Source: Burkholderia stabilis
GTDB taxonomy: Bacteria; Pseudomonadota; Gammaproteobacteria; Burkholderiales; Burkholderiaceae
NCBI RefSeq assembly: GCF_001742165.1
Contig: NZ_CP016442.1
Coordinates: forward strand, 868,001 to 932,000
Length of the DNA: 64,000 nucleotides
Direction: 5' to 3'
Below the pieces are notes generated by a model. That model was given only the letters and a program-made list of their open reading frames with translations. It was not told the origin of the DNA and made no database searches. Shown here piece after piece: positions 46,479 through 55,965 of this stretch; the first letter of the stretch is position 1; every line of letters starts with the position of its first letter. The position numbers and the translations under genes were made by a program.

Positions 46479-47174
46479 TCAATTAGCCGAATAAACGATC
46501 GTTTCAACGCCGTTTTCCGTGCCGAGCAAGCACAGATTCGCACCGCGCTCGGCGAACAAGCCGACCGTCACGACGCCCGGCCACGCGTTGACCTGCGCTT
46601 CGAAGCCGCGCGGATCGGCGATCTGCAGCCCTTTCACGTCGAGGATCTCGTTGCCGTTGTCGGTGATGTACGGTGCGCCGTCCTTCGTCACGCGCAGCAC
46701 GGGCACGCCGCCGAGCGCGGTCACGCGCCGGCCGATCGCCGTGCGCGCCATCGGCACGACCTCGATCGGCAGCGGGAACGCGCCGAGCACCGGCACGCGC
46801 TTGCTGCCGTCCGCGATGCAGACGAACGTGTCGGCCACCGACGAGACGATCTTCTCGCGCGTCAGCGCACCACCGCCGCCCTTGATCATCGCGCCGCTCG
46901 CGTCGATCTCGTCGGCGCCGTCGACGTACACCTGCAGCGAGTCGACCTCGTTCAGGTCGAACACCTTGATGCCGTGCGATTTCAGTCGTTCGGTCGTGGC
47001 GACGGAGCTCGACACGGCGCCGCGATAGCGCGACTTGACGACGGCGAGCGCGTCGATGAAGCAGTTGGCAGTCGAGCCGGTGCCGACGCCGATCACGGCG
47101 CCTTCCGGCACGTTCTGGATCACGTAGTCGGCGGCGGCCTGGCCGACGAGGCGTTTGAGTTCGTCTTGAGTCAT
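46479..47174 (-). CDS. rpiA: Ribose-5-phosphate isomerase A
   Basis: This 231-residue enzyme interconverts ribose 5-phosphate and ribulose 5-phosphate. Conserved segments: [16 protein letters not shown] (phosphate loop), YVDGADEID (catalytic Asp), and [20 protein letters not shown] (catalytic Glu/Lys). Full length, monocistronic. Confidence 0.97.
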   Translation of the reverse strand: MTQDELKRLVGQAAADYVIQNVPEGAVIGVGTGSTANCFIDALAVVKSRYRGAVSSSVATTERLKSHGIKVFDLNEVDSLQVYVDGADEIDASGAMIKGGGGALTREKIVSSVADTFVCIADGSKRVPVLGAFPLPIEVVPMARTAIGRRVTALGGVPVLRVTKDGAPYITDNGNEILDVKGLQIADPRGFEAQVNAWPGVVTVGLFAERGANLCLLGTENGVETIVYSAN

Positions 47175-47264
47175 GGAATGGGAATGCTGCGGGATTGCGG
47201 AAAACCGCCAGTTTACCGGACTCGGATGACGGCCCGCTTTTTTCGGCGCGCGTGCGCCGTGCGT

Positions 47265-48137
47265 TCAGGGTGCGGCCGCCGCGGGCGCGCTGTCTGCCGG
47301 CTGTGCGCCGGGGAAGTACTTGTCGAGCAACGCCTGCGCGATCGCGTCGCTTTCGGCGTCCGGATTGCCCGCGTAGTCGGACGGCCGGAAATGCATCTGG
47401 AACGCCGCGAACACGCGTCGCGTGCGGGCGTCGAGCACACCGTCGGTCGGCACATCGTAGCCGTAGCGCGCGAGCTTGAGCTGCAACTCGCGCACGTCGA
47501 CCGGCGCGTGCGGATCGCGGCCGCCTAGCCGCGTGGCAACGGTCGCATCGTCCGGCCACGCGCCGACACCGACCCGTGCCAGCGCACGCCACGGAAACAG
47601 CGGCCCCGGATCGATCTTGCGTTGCGGCGCGATATCGCTGTGCCCGACCACACGCGTCGGCGGAATCCCGTAGCGCGCGACGATGTCCTTCGACAGACGG
47701 ATCAGCGCATCGACCTGCCCGGGCGTATACGGCTGCCAGGTGCGATTCCGCGGGTCGAGCGGGCCGCGGTTCACGTTCTCGATACCGATCGACGCCGCGT
47801 TCAGCTCGGTCGTGCCCTGCCACTCGCTGACGCCCGCATGCCATGCGCGTTCGGACTCCGGAACGAGCTGGTAGACGACGGGCATCCCGCGCTCGATGCG
47901 CGGCTGCGGCGGCACGACGTAATGCACGCTGACCGAATCGCCCGTCAGCGTGCGCAGCGATTTCGCTTCATCGCTCTCGGTGTAATGCATCACGAGAAAG
48001 CGGACCCGCGAATCGGCGCCGCGCGCGTGCAGGCTCGTGTCGGCATAGTAGCTGCCGCGTTCGATGAGTGACGGCGACGTGCAGGCCGCCAGCACGCATA
48101 GCGCGGCGCACGCTGCGCCGAGGCGAAACGGGATCAT
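47265..48137 (-). CDS. amiD: N-acetylmuramoyl-L-alanine amidase lipoprotein (AmiD-like)
   Basis: This 290-residue protein has a lipoprotein signal (lipobox VLAAC, Cys19), an Amidase_2 zinc domain (FLVMHYTESDEAKSLRTLTG with the first His ligand; RAWHAGVSEW; VVGHSDIAPQRKIDPGPLF with the second His and Asp) and a C-terminal peptidoglycan-binding helical domain (VRELQLKLARYGYDVPTDGV). It cleaves the amide between MurNAc and L-Ala at the outer membrane, in cell wall recycling. E. coli AmiD has the same layout and length. Confidence 0.93.
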   Translation of the reverse strand: MIPFRLGAACAALCVLAACTSPSLIERGSYYADTSLHARGADSRVRFLVMHYTESDEAKSLRTLTGDSVSVHYVVPPQPRIERGMPVVYQLVPESERAWHAGVSEWQGTTELNAASIGIENVNRGPLDPRNRTWQPYTPGQVDALIRLSKDIVARYGIPPTRVVGHSDIAPQRKIDPGPLFPWRALARVGVGAWPDDATVATRLGGRDPHAPVDVRELQLKLARYGYDVPTDGVLDARTRRVFAAFQMHFRPSDYAGNPDAESDAIAQALLDKYFPGAQPADSAPAAAAP

Positions 48138-48236
48138 CGGTCGCGAGTTCCAGGGAACCGCGTGCCGCGCTGAATCGCGGCACGCGTCGTTCGGGTCATT
48201 CAAGCTTGCGCAGGATGCCGCGCGAGACGGGCTGCG

Positions 48237-48980
48237 TCAGCCCTTCACGCGCCGCTGCCGTACGGCTTCGTACAGGCAGACGCCGCTTGCGACCGATACG
48301 TTCAGGCTTTCCACGCTGCCGGCCATCGGGATGCTCATCACTTCGTCGCAGGTGTCGCGCGTGAGCCGGCGCATGCCTTCGCCTTCCGCACCCATCACGA
48401 GCGCGACGGGACCGTCGAGCTTCGTCTCGTAGAGCGTGGCCGGCGCTTCGTCCGACGTGCCGATGATCCACACGCCGGCTTCCTTCAGCTCGCGCAGCGC
48501 GCGGGCGAGGTTCGTCACGGTGATGTACGGCACCGTATCGGCCGCGCCGCTCGCGACCTTGGCGGCCGTGGCGTTCAGGCCGACCGCCCGGTCACGCGGC
48601 GCGATCACCGCGTGCGCGCCAGCCGAATCGGCCACCCGCAGGCAAGCGCCAAGGTTGTGCGGATCGGTGACGCCGTCGAGCACGAGCAGCAGCGCCGGGC
48701 CGTGGATGCCATCGAGCAGCTCGGACAGGTTCTGCGCGAGCGGCATGTCCTCGACGCGCGCGACGACCCCCTGGTGGCGCTCGGTATGCGCGAGACCCCA
48801 CAGGCGCGTTTCGTCGGCCGCGATCAGCCGCACGCCCGCTTCCTTCGCGGTGTGCAGGAAGTCCTGCATGCGGCGGTCGCGGCGCGTCTGGTCGTACAGC
48901 ACCTCCGCAACCGTCGATGCATCGTGCCGCAAACGTGCGGTCACCGCATGAAAACCGTAAAGAACCTTCAGACGTGACAT
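48237..48980 (-). CDS. rlmB: 23S rRNA (guanosine-2251-2'-O)-methyltransferase RlmB
   Basis: This 247-residue SPOUT/TrmH-family enzyme methylates G2251 in the ribosomal P loop. The N-terminal substrate-binding domain ([20 protein letters not shown]) precedes the knotted catalytic domain with motifs [40 protein letters not shown] and [20 protein letters not shown]. It is 149 bp downstream of rnr on the same strand, as in many proteobacteria. Confidence 0.97.
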   Translation of the reverse strand: MSRLKVLYGFHAVTARLRHDASTVAEVLYDQTRRDRRMQDFLHTAKEAGVRLIAADETRLWGLAHTERHQGVVARVEDMPLAQNLSELLDGIHGPALLLVLDGVTDPHNLGACLRVADSAGAHAVIAPRDRAVGLNATAAKVASGAADTVPYITVTNLARALRELKEAGVWIIGTSDEAPATLYETKLDGPVALVMGAEGEGMRRLTRDTCDEVMSIPMAGSVESLNVSVASGVCLYEAVRQRRVKG

Positions 48981-49129
48981 GACTGGAACAACCTTCGATC
49001 AAACGTGCGGCCGCACAACGCGCGCAGCCGCGATCCATGGAAAAGGAAAGCGCCGCGTTGCCGGCCGGTGGCCGGTGACGCGGCGTCTCTCGATACTGCA
49101 GGGCGTGCGCTTGCGCCGCCCCCGAACGC

Positions 49130-51616
49130 TCAATACTTCTTGCGGGCGCGTACCTTCTTCGCGGTCGGCTTCGCCGTCGCCCCACCGCCACCACCGCCGC
49201 CACCGCTCTTCTTCTTCGCGGCGGCCCGTGCGGCGCGCGCCTCCTTCACGGCGACGCTCGGCGCGCTCGCGGCCTTCTTGTGACGCGGCGCAACCTCCTC
49301 CGCCTGCGGCAGCGCGCGCAAGCGCGGGCCGTTGCGATCGGCGCCTGCGGCAGCCGGCGCGGGCGCGGGCGCAGGACGCGGCGCCTTCACCGGCGTATCG
49401 CGCACGAGGCGGAAATCGATCTTGCGCGCGTCGAGATCGACGCGGCTCACCTGTACGCGCACGCGGTCCGACAGGCGATAGCGGATGCCGGTCCGTTCGC
49501 CGCGCAGCTCGTTCTTGACTTCGTCGTACTGGAAGTAGTCCGAGCCGAGTTCCGTGACGTGCACGAGCCCTTCGATGAAGAGCGTGTCGAGCTGCACGAA
49601 GATGCCGAACGACGTGACGCCGTTCACCATCCCGCCGTACTCCTCGCCGAGCTTGTCGCGCATGAAGTAGCACTTGAGCCATGCCTCGACGTCGCGCGAT
49701 GCCTCGTCCGCACGCCGCTCGTTCGCCGAACAATGCAGGCCGAGCTCTTCCCAGATCGCGGTGTTCGTGCGCGAGCGGTTGCGCGCTTCGTCGTCGGCCT
49801 GCTGCATCGCGCGGGCGCGCGGCGACAGCGCGGTGTTCAGCTCGAAGCCGTCCGGCGCCTTCGGCACGTACTTCTTGCCCGACAGGATCGCGTAGATCGC
49901 ACGGTGCGTCAGCAGGTCGGGATAACGGCGAATCGGGCTCGTGAAGTGCGCGTACGCCTCATACGCGAGACCGAAGTGGCCGATGTTGTCCGGGCTGTAG
50001 ACGGCCTGCTGCATCGAGCGCAGCAGCATCGGCTGCAGCATCTGTGCATCGGGCCGGTCGCGGATCTGCGCCATCAGCGCCGCGTAATCGCTTGCATGCG
50101 GCTTGTCGCCGCCACCGAGCGACAAGCCCATGCCGCGCAGGAACGCGCGCAGGTTCTCGAGCTTCTCCGGCGTCGGGCCCGCGTGCACGCGGTACAGGCC
50201 CGGGTGCTTGTTGCGCTTCAGGAAATCGGCCGCGCAGACGTTCGCGGCCAGCATGCATTCCTCGATCAGCTTGTGCGCGTCGTTGCGCTGACGCGGCACG
50301 ATCTGCTCGATCTTGCCCTGCGAGTTGCAGACGATGTAGGTCTCGGTCGTGTCGAAGTCGATTGCGCCACGCTTCTGCCGCGCGGCGAACAACGCCTTGT
50401 AGACGCCATACAGATCCTGCAGGTGCGGCAGCAGGTCGGCGCGACGCGCGGCCTCCGGCCCCTTCGTGTTCGACAGCACGGCCGCGACTTCGGTGTACGT
50501 GAGGCGCGCAGCCGAATGGATCACGGCCGGGTAGAACTGGTACGCCTTGATCTCGCCGCGCGCGGTGATGATCATGTCGCACGCGAGCACGCAGCGATCG
50601 ACCTGCGGATTCAGCGAACACAGGCCGTTCGACAGCTTCTCCGGCAGCATCGGGATCACGCGGCGCGGGAAATAGACCGACGTGCTGCGTTCGAGCGCAT
50701 CGGTGTCGAGGCCGCTGCCCGGCTGTACGTAGTGCGACACGTCGGCGATCGCGACGATCAGCCGGAAGCCGTCGCCGCGACCGACCTTGACCGGCTCGCA
50801 GTAGACGGCGTCGTCGAAGTCGCGTGCATCCTCGCCGTCGATCGTCACGAGCGGCACGTCGCGCAGGTCGACGCGGAAGCGCAGGTCGGCCGGCCGCACC
50901 TTGTCGGGCAGCGCGGCGGCTTCGTCGAGCGCCGGCTGGCTGAACTCATGCGGCACGCCATACTTGCGCACCGCGATTTCGATTTCCATGCCCGGATCGT
51001 CGATATCGCCGAGCACTTCGACGACACGGCCGAGCGGCTGCGAATGACGGCTCGGGAAATCGGTGAGCTCGACGACGACGACCTGCCCGACCTTCGCCTT
51101 CTTCACGTTCTGCGTGATCAGGATGTCGTGGCCGATGCGCTTGTCTTCCGGTGCGACGATCAGCGCGCCGTTCTCGTTGAGCAGGCGGCCGATCACGCGC
51201 TTGTTCGCACGCTCGGTGACTTCGACGACATGCCCTTCGGGACGACCGCGGCGGTCGTAGCCGACGATCCGCGCGAGCACGCGATCGTTGTGCATCACCT
51301 TCTGCATTTCGCCGTTCGGCAAAAACAGGTCGTCCTGGCCGTCGTCGCGGATCACGAACCCGTAGCCGTCGCGATGCCCCTGCACGCGCCCGGCGACGAA
51401 GTTCGACGGATGGGTCAACTGGTAGTGGCCGCGCTTGTCGAGGCGGATCTGGCCGTCGCGTTCCATCGCGGCGACACGCCGGAAGAACCCCTCGCGCTCC
51501 TGACGCTTGATCGACAGCGCTTCGGCGATGTCGTTGGCAGCCAGCGGCGCGTCGCTCGTACGCAGCACGCCGAGAATTTCTTCACGGCTCGGAATGGGGT
51601 ACGGATATTTGCTCAA
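49130..51616 (-). CDS. rnr: Ribonuclease R
   Basis: This 828-residue 3'-5' exoribonuclease degrades structured RNA and acts in trans-translation and cold/stress survival. Domains in order: N-terminal winged helix (about 1-60), two cold-shock domains (about 65-230), RNB catalytic domain (about 255-590, with GEDARDFDDAV providing the metal-binding aspartates), S1 domain (about 640-725) and a basic Lys/Ala/Gly-rich tail with a poly-Gly tract. The start is TTG (51614-51616), giving SKYPYPIPSREEILGVLRTS. Confidence 0.96.
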   Translation of the reverse strand: MSKYPYPIPSREEILGVLRTSDAPLAANDIAEALSIKRQEREGFFRRVAAMERDGQIRLDKRGHYQLTHPSNFVAGRVQGHRDGYGFVIRDDGQDDLFLPNGEMQKVMHNDRVLARIVGYDRRGRPEGHVVEVTERANKRVIGRLLNENGALIVAPEDKRIGHDILITQNVKKAKVGQVVVVELTDFPSRHSQPLGRVVEVLGDIDDPGMEIEIAVRKYGVPHEFSQPALDEAAALPDKVRPADLRFRVDLRDVPLVTIDGEDARDFDDAVYCEPVKVGRGDGFRLIVAIADVSHYVQPGSGLDTDALERSTSVYFPRRVIPMLPEKLSNGLCSLNPQVDRCVLACDMIITARGEIKAYQFYPAVIHSAARLTYTEVAAVLSNTKGPEAARRADLLPHLQDLYGVYKALFAARQKRGAIDFDTTETYIVCNSQGKIEQIVPRQRNDAHKLIEECMLAANVCAADFLKRNKHPGLYRVHAGPTPEKLENLRAFLRGMGLSLGGGDKPHASDYAALMAQIRDRPDAQMLQPMLLRSMQQAVYSPDNIGHFGLAYEAYAHFTSPIRRYPDLLTHRAIYAILSGKKYVPKAPDGFELNTALSPRARAMQQADDEARNRSRTNTAIWEELGLHCSANERRADEASRDVEAWLKCYFMRDKLGEEYGGMVNGVTSFGIFVQLDTLFIEGLVHVTELGSDYFQYDEVKNELRGERTGIRYRLSDRVRVQVSRVDLDARKIDFRLVRDTPVKAPRPAPAPAPAAAGADRNGPRLRALPQAEEVAPRHKKAASAPSVAVKEARAARAAAKKKSGGGGGGGGATAKPTAKKVRARKKY

Positions 51617-51801
51617 GGGTTTGTCGATGATTGTTCTCGTTGCGTTGACTGATGGTGCACGGCATCAACATAGAGGTGTCCGTCAGACAGTTCTATATTG
51701 ACGGCGGCGGCTCATTCTATCACCCGCCTGTGTCGCCAAATGACGCGAATGCCGCGGGCAGGCGCGGCAGCGGCCGGTTTGCGATGCGTCGCAAAAAAGT
51801 G

Positions 51802-51829
51802 TTGACACGAATAATTGGGGCGCTATAAT
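51802..51829 (+). promoter_or_regulatory. Promoter of tRNA-Leu copy 1
   Basis: TTGACA (51802-51807), 16-nt spacer, TATAAT (51824-51829), 36 bp before the tRNA. The same element with the same spacing precedes each of the other two copies. Confidence 0.85.
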
Positions 51830-51865
51830 TTCGCTTCTTTGCAGCAAGCAGCTACTGCAAAACGT

Positions 51866-51952
51866 GCCCAGGTGGCGGAATTGGTAGACGCACTAGGTTC
51901 AGGTCCTAGCGGTGGCAACATCGTGGAGGTTCGAGTCCTCTCCTGGGCACCA
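51866..51952 (+). tRNA. tRNA-Leu (CAG), copy 1
   Basis: 87 nt with a long variable arm (class II) and encoded CCA. Acceptor GCCCAGG pairs with CCTGGGC; anticodon stem CTAGG/CCTAG with loop TTCAGGT, anticodon CAG, read as Leu for the CUG codon, the most used Leu codon in this GC-rich genome. Identical to the copies at 55571 and 56945. Confidence 0.97.
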
Positions 51953-51960
51953 CTTATTTG

Positions 51961-51988
51961 AAAAGGTCGGCTTCTAGCCGGCCTTTTT
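51961..51988 (+). terminator. Terminator of tRNA-Leu copy 1
   Basis: AAAAGGTCGGC / GCCGGCCTTTTT stem with loop TTCTA. The same hairpin follows copies 2 and 3 (55665-55692, 57040-57067). Confidence 0.88.
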
Positions 51989-52019
51989 CTTTTTCCGGCC
52001 CGGGAAACAACGCGACCAA

Positions 52020-52457
52020 TCACTCGCCGATGAACTTGCGCAGCAACCGGCACAACTCGTCGAATTCGCCCTTCGTGAATTTCCGCAGGCGGGCATTGAG
52101 CACCTTCGGCGCGATCTCCGGAATCTGCGCAGCAACCGCCTGCCCCGTTTCCGTCAGCGCGAGATTCACGACCCGCCGATCGCTCACGCTGCGCGAACGC
52201 TCGACGAGCCCCTTGCTCTCCAGTTTGTCGAGCAGGCGCGTCATCAGCCCCGTGTCGACGCCGAGCAACTTCGACAGCTCGAAAGGCGTCGCCGCACTGC
52301 CGACCCGCAGCGACAGCAAGACACCCATCTGCTGCGTCGTGATGTCGAGATCCTTCAACGCCGCATCCATCTCGGAAGCGACCAGGTTACGCGCCTTCGC
52401 GAGCGCAAAACCCACGCTTTCGGTGTGCAGGAAATTCTTCGGCGTGTAGTGTTCCAT
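52020..52457 (-). CDS. MarR-family transcriptional regulator
   Basis: This 145-residue winged-helix regulator (MEHYTPKNFLHTESVGFALA) has the recognition helix region TPFELSKLLGVDTGLMTRLL and the wing ERSRSVSDRRVVNLALTETG. It starts downstream of a DHA2-type efflux gene on the same strand with 96 bp between, and probably represses that pump. The dyad in the gap suggests autoregulation. Confidence 0.93.
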   Translation of the reverse strand: MEHYTPKNFLHTESVGFALAKARNLVASEMDAALKDLDITTQQMGVLLSLRVGSAATPFELSKLLGVDTGLMTRLLDKLESKGLVERSRSVSDRRVVNLALTETGQAVAAQIPEIAPKVLNARLRKFTKGEFDELCRLLRKFIGE

Positions 52458-52469
52458 CGTGCTGCCCGC

Positions 52470-52503
52470 GTCGCATATTGTTGACCCACACAATAATTGC
52501 GAC
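52470..52503. promoter_or_regulatory. Dyad upstream of marR, candidate MarR operator
   Basis: Nested inverted repeats: outer arms GTCGCA / TGCGAC (52470-52475, 52498-52503) and inner arms ATTGT / ACAAT (52477-52481, 52490-52494), centred about 30 bp upstream of the marR start. The AT-rich inner dyad has the size of a MarR site. It would lie between the efflux gene stop and marR. Confidence 0.55.
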
Positions 52504-52553
52504 ATCAGGATTTTTCAAGGCGCGCAAGCCCGCAACCACCGGCCCGCATCGAC

Positions 52554-54116
52554 TCAATGTCCGCCGGCGGCCGCCGCGCCGGCTGCCACGCCCTTGCCCG
52601 GCCGCGTCACCCAGACCAGCGGGATGATCAGCACGAAGATCACCGCCGACAGCCAGAAAATGTCGTTCAGCCCCAGCATCGTCGCCTGCGCATTCAGCGT
52701 CGCCTCGATAAACGTGAGCGCCTTCGGCGTACCGGCATCGAGCGCGCCTTGCACGCTGGCGACCGCACTCGCGAAGATCGGGTTGTTCACGCTGCCCTGC
52801 TCGGCCAGTTGCGCGTGATGCAGGATCGTGCGGTCGTTCCAGCCGGTGCTCGCGAGCGACGTGCCGACCGCGCCCATGAACACGCGTGCGAAATTGGACA
52901 GGCCCGCGGCCGCCGGAATGCGCTCGGGCGGCAGCCCCGACAGGATGATCGACGTGAGCGGCGTCATGAAGAACGCCGTCGGGATGCCCTGCAGCAGCGT
53001 GGGCACCACGAGCGACCACGTATCGACGCCCGTCGTATAGCGCGAGCGCATGAAGAACACGCCTGCAAACCCGAGAAACGCGAGGGTGACGAGCACGCGC
53101 ATGTCCGATTTCGGCATCACCTTGCCGACCACCGGCGCGAGCATCACCGCAAAGATGCCGAGCGGTGCGGTCACGAGGCCGGCATTGACGACCGGATAAC
53201 CGAGCGAGCCCTGTATCCATTGCGGCAGGATCACGAGGTTGGCGAAAAATACTGCGAACGCAATCGAAATCGCCACCGTTCCGCCGAGGAAATTTCGCTG
53301 TGCAAACAACCTGAGATCGACGATCGGCCGTGCTTCGGTCAACTCCCAGATCAGGAAGAACACGAAGCCGACCACCGCGACGATCGTCAGGATCCAGATC
53401 GTCGATGAATTGAACCAGTCGAGATCCTTGCCCTTGTCGAGCATCACCTGCAGCGCGGCGACCCACACGACGAGCGCGATCAGCCCCACCTTGTCGATCG
53501 GCAGCTTGCGGACCGGCGTTTCGCGGTTGCGATAGAGCGCCCAGATCACTGCGGCGGCAAACAATCCGACAGGCACGTTGATGTAGAAGATCCACGACCA
53601 GCTGTAGTTGTCCGTGATCCAACCGCCGAGCGCGGGGCCGGCGATCGGCCCGACGGTCGCCGTCATCCCCCACAGCGACAGCGCGCTCGAACTCTTCTCC
53701 TTCGGGAACGAAGCCAGCAGCAACGCCTGGGACAGCGGCACGAGCGGCCCGGCCACGGCGCCCTGGACGATCCGCGCGGCGAGGAGCACGGTCAGGTTCG
53801 GAGCGAGGCCGCACGCGGCCGACGACAGCACGAACAGCAGGATGGCCCATACGAACAGCTTCACCTGCCCGACCCGCTGCGTCAGCCAGCCGGTCAGCGG
53901 GATCGACACCGCGTTGGCCGCCGAGAACAGCGTGATGACCCATGTCCCCTCGTCGATCGATACGCCGAGATTGCCCGAAATGGTCGGGATCGCGACATTG
54001 GCGATCGACGAATCGAGGACGTTCATGAACGTGGCAAGCGCCACCGCGAGCGTACCCAGCGCGAAACTTGCGCCGGTCAGCGGCGCCGGCGCACCCGAAC
54101 TTTCAGACGGTTTCAT
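52554..54116 (-). CDS. DHA2-family MFS multidrug efflux protein (EmrB/QacA-like)
   Basis: This 520-residue protein has 14 predicted membrane helices. DHA2 signatures: LATFMNVLDSSIANVAIPTI (motif D1), GWLTQRVGQVKLFVWAILLF (motif A) and the antiporter motif C region (GMTATVGPIAGPALGGWITD). It is an H+ antiporter exporting drugs or other hydrophobic compounds. Genes for an EmrA-type membrane fusion partner and an outer-membrane factor are absent, so it either works alone or borrows partners. Followed by marR. Confidence 0.93.
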   Translation of the reverse strand: MKPSESSGAPAPLTGASFALGTLAVALATFMNVLDSSIANVAIPTISGNLGVSIDEGTWVITLFSAANAVSIPLTGWLTQRVGQVKLFVWAILLFVLSSAACGLAPNLTVLLAARIVQGAVAGPLVPLSQALLLASFPKEKSSSALSLWGMTATVGPIAGPALGGWITDNYSWSWIFYINVPVGLFAAAVIWALYRNRETPVRKLPIDKVGLIALVVWVAALQVMLDKGKDLDWFNSSTIWILTIVAVVGFVFFLIWELTEARPIVDLRLFAQRNFLGGTVAISIAFAVFFANLVILPQWIQGSLGYPVVNAGLVTAPLGIFAVMLAPVVGKVMPKSDMRVLVTLAFLGFAGVFFMRSRYTTGVDTWSLVVPTLLQGIPTAFFMTPLTSIILSGLPPERIPAAAGLSNFARVFMGAVGTSLASTGWNDRTILHHAQLAEQGSVNNPIFASAVASVQGALDAGTPKALTFIEATLNAQATMLGLNDIFWLSAVIFVLIIPLVWVTRPGKGVAAGAAAAGGH

Positions 54117-54470
54117 AGGATGCCCTTCTGGTCAGGCGCCGCACGGATCGCTGCCGCGGCGTCGAGCAAAAATTAACTGACAAGTCAGATAAATAATGGA
54201 AAAAAGCGATCAACGCGGCCCGCGGGTCTTGCCCGCGTCAACGCCAATCGCTGACTCTGAGTTTTCTGCAAAGAATATATTTGACTATGCAATCAAATGC
54301 AAGCTGAAGGCGACGCGCCCCGATCGATCGCCTGCCCGCAGACGGGTACCCCCGCGCCTTATGCCCGCCAGTCGGATCGATAGCAGAATTTATCGGTTAT
54401 CGTCCGCCAGCCCCGTTGGTACGTTAGCCGGCTCGCTTCAATGCAACGACCCCAACGAGGAGCACGATTC
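54117..54470. other. Divergent intergenic region with a small dyad
   Basis: 354 bp holding the promoters of the MFS gene and of the sulfonate-binding protein gene. A CTGAC-AA-GTCAG dyad at 54177-54188, 61-72 bp upstream of the MFS start, is a candidate repressor site. No gene seen. Confidence 0.5.
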
Positions 54471-55460
54471 ATGACGTCGATGAACCGCCGCGCGTTCGCG
54501 CGCGCGATGCTGGCCGCAGGCCTCACTGTCGCGGGCGTCCGGACGCGCGCCGAGAACGCGCCTGGTGCGCTGCGCATCGGCTACCAGAAATCGTCGACGC
54601 TCATCACGCTGCTCAAGACGCGCAGCACGCTCGAGCAGACGCTTGCGCCGCTCGGCCTGCGGGTGTCGTGGCATGAGTTCGCGAGCGGATTGCCGCTGAC
54701 CGAAGCGCTCAACGTCGGCGCTGTCGATTTCAGCGCCGATGTGGCCGACACGGTCCCGGTCTTCGCGCAGGCCGCGCATGCGCGTTTCGTGTACGTCGCA
54801 CAGGAAGCGCCTTCGCCGAAGGCACAAGCGATCGTGGTCAAGCAGGACAGCGCGTTGCGCACGCTCGCCGATCTCAAGGGCAAGCGCATCGCGGTCACGA
54901 AAGCGGCCGGCAGCCATTACCTGCTGCTGGCCGCGCTCGCACGCGCAAAGCTCGCGCCGGCCGACGCGGCGATCCACTACCTGACGCCCGCGGACGGCCG
55001 CGCGGCGTTCGAGCGCGGCAGCGTCGACGCATGGATCACGTGGGATCCCTATGTCGCGTCGGTCGACCGGAATCCCGACGTGCGAATCCTGGCCGACGGC
55101 AACGGACTCGCTTCGTACCAGCGCTACTACCTCGCCTCGAGCGGTTTCGCCGCCGCGCGCCCTGACGTCATCCAAATCCTGTTCGACCAGTTGTCGCAGG
55201 CTGGCGCGTGGTTGCGCGAACACCCGCAGGAGGCCGCGAACACGCTCGCGCCAATCTGGGGGCTCGACGCGGGAACGATCGCACGCGCGAACGCGCGACG
55301 CAGCTACCTCGTCCGCTCCGTGGACGCGCAAAACTTCGGCGAACAGCAGAAGATCGCCGACACGTTCCTGGCAGCCGGACTGCTGCCGGCCCGCGTCGAT
55401 ACGAAACAGGCGCTGCGCTGGAATTTCACGGCGAAACGCGCAGATCCGGTCGGCGCGTAA
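54471..55460 (+). CDS. Aliphatic sulfonate-type ABC substrate-binding protein (SsuA-like)
   Basis: This 329-residue periplasmic protein starts at ATG 54471 behind GAGGAG. The signal peptide has twin arginines (MTSMNRRAFARAMLAAGLTV), so Tat export is possible. The mature domain matches SsuA/TauA: LRIGYQKSSTLITLLKTRST, ALNVGAVDFSADVADTVPVF, GKRIAVTKAAGSHYLLLAAL, GSVDAWITWDPYVASVDRNP. No permease or ATPase gene is adjacent; the ssuDCB operon at 31.8-34.7 kb lacks a binding protein, so this may supply it. Confidence 0.9.
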   Translation: MTSMNRRAFARAMLAAGLTVAGVRTRAENAPGALRIGYQKSSTLITLLKTRSTLEQTLAPLGLRVSWHEFASGLPLTEALNVGAVDFSADVADTVPVFAQAAHARFVYVAQEAPSPKAQAIVVKQDSALRTLADLKGKRIAVTKAAGSHYLLLAALARAKLAPADAAIHYLTPADGRAAFERGSVDAWITWDPYVASVDRNPDVRILADGNGLASYQRYYLASSGFAAARPDVIQILFDQLSQAGAWLREHPQEAANTLAPIWGLDAGTIARANARRSYLVRSVDAQNFGEQQKIADTFLAAGLLPARVDTKQALRWNFTAKRADPVGA

Positions 55461-55511
55461 GAGGCCGTTTGGCGAGGGGCCATATTTTTCGTCGCTTTCG
55501 ATGAAATTATG

Positions 55512-55539
55512 TTGACAGCCCTTCCGAACACGCTAGAAT
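55512..55539 (+). promoter_or_regulatory. Promoter of tRNA-Leu copy 2
   Basis: TTGACA (55512-55517), 16-nt spacer, TAGAAT (55534-55539), one mismatch from consensus and otherwise as in copies 1 and 3. Confidence 0.82.
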
Positions 55540-55570
55540 AGCGGTCTTCGCATCGCAGCAAGCGAAACGT

Positions 55571-55657
55571 GCCCAGGTGGCGGAATTGGTAGACGCACTA
55601 GGTTCAGGTCCTAGCGGTGGCAACATCGTGGAGGTTCGAGTCCTCTCCTGGGCACCA
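55571..55657 (+). tRNA. tRNA-Leu (CAG), copy 2
   Basis: 87 nt, identical to copies 1 and 3, with encoded CCA and its own promoter and terminator. Identity extends into the 3' flank through the terminator. Confidence 0.97.
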
Positions 55658-55664
55658 CTTATTT

Positions 55665-55692
55665 GAAAAGGTCGGCTTCTAGCCGGCCTTTT
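55665..55692 (+). terminator. Terminator of tRNA-Leu copy 2
   Basis: Same AAAAGGTCGGC / GCCGGCCTTTTT hairpin as after copy 1. Confidence 0.88.
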
Positions 55693-55763
55693 TCTTTTTC
55701 CGGCCCGGGAAGTGAAACACCTGCGTGCATTGCGGGGAACTCGAAAGGCCGCACTTATGCGAC

Positions 55764-55820
55764 CGAGCCCTCCCCAGGGACGACTCAATGAAAAAGGCCG
55801 GCTTTTAGCCGGCCTTTTTC
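55764..55820 (+). repeat. Decayed 3' part of a tRNA-Leu unit
   Basis: The segment aligns with the T-arm end, acceptor end and terminator of the tRNA-Leu copies: CGAGCCCTCC corresponds to CGAGTCCTCT, and AAAAAGGCCGGCTTTTAGCC to AAAAGGTCGGCTTCTAGCC. Base changes break the tRNA fold, but the terminator hairpin is kept. Only the 3' part is visible. It lies 107 bp after copy 2. Confidence 0.6.
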
Positions 55821-55965
55821 ATTGACGGCCCCGGATACAAAGCGGGATCGGGGCCGCGAATTCGAGACGCTCAACGAGCACAGCTGGCACGCACGAAACA
55901 CTCCGATCCCGCATCAGCCCCACTCGGCCGGACGACCATCCAGACATGGCCTCCGGCCGCCAACC

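Noticed and set aside
49280..51652. 790-codon plus-strand open frame antisense to rnr
   Set aside because: Shadow of the rnr coding pattern in high-GC DNA; composition dominated by Arg/Ala/His/Val with no domain.
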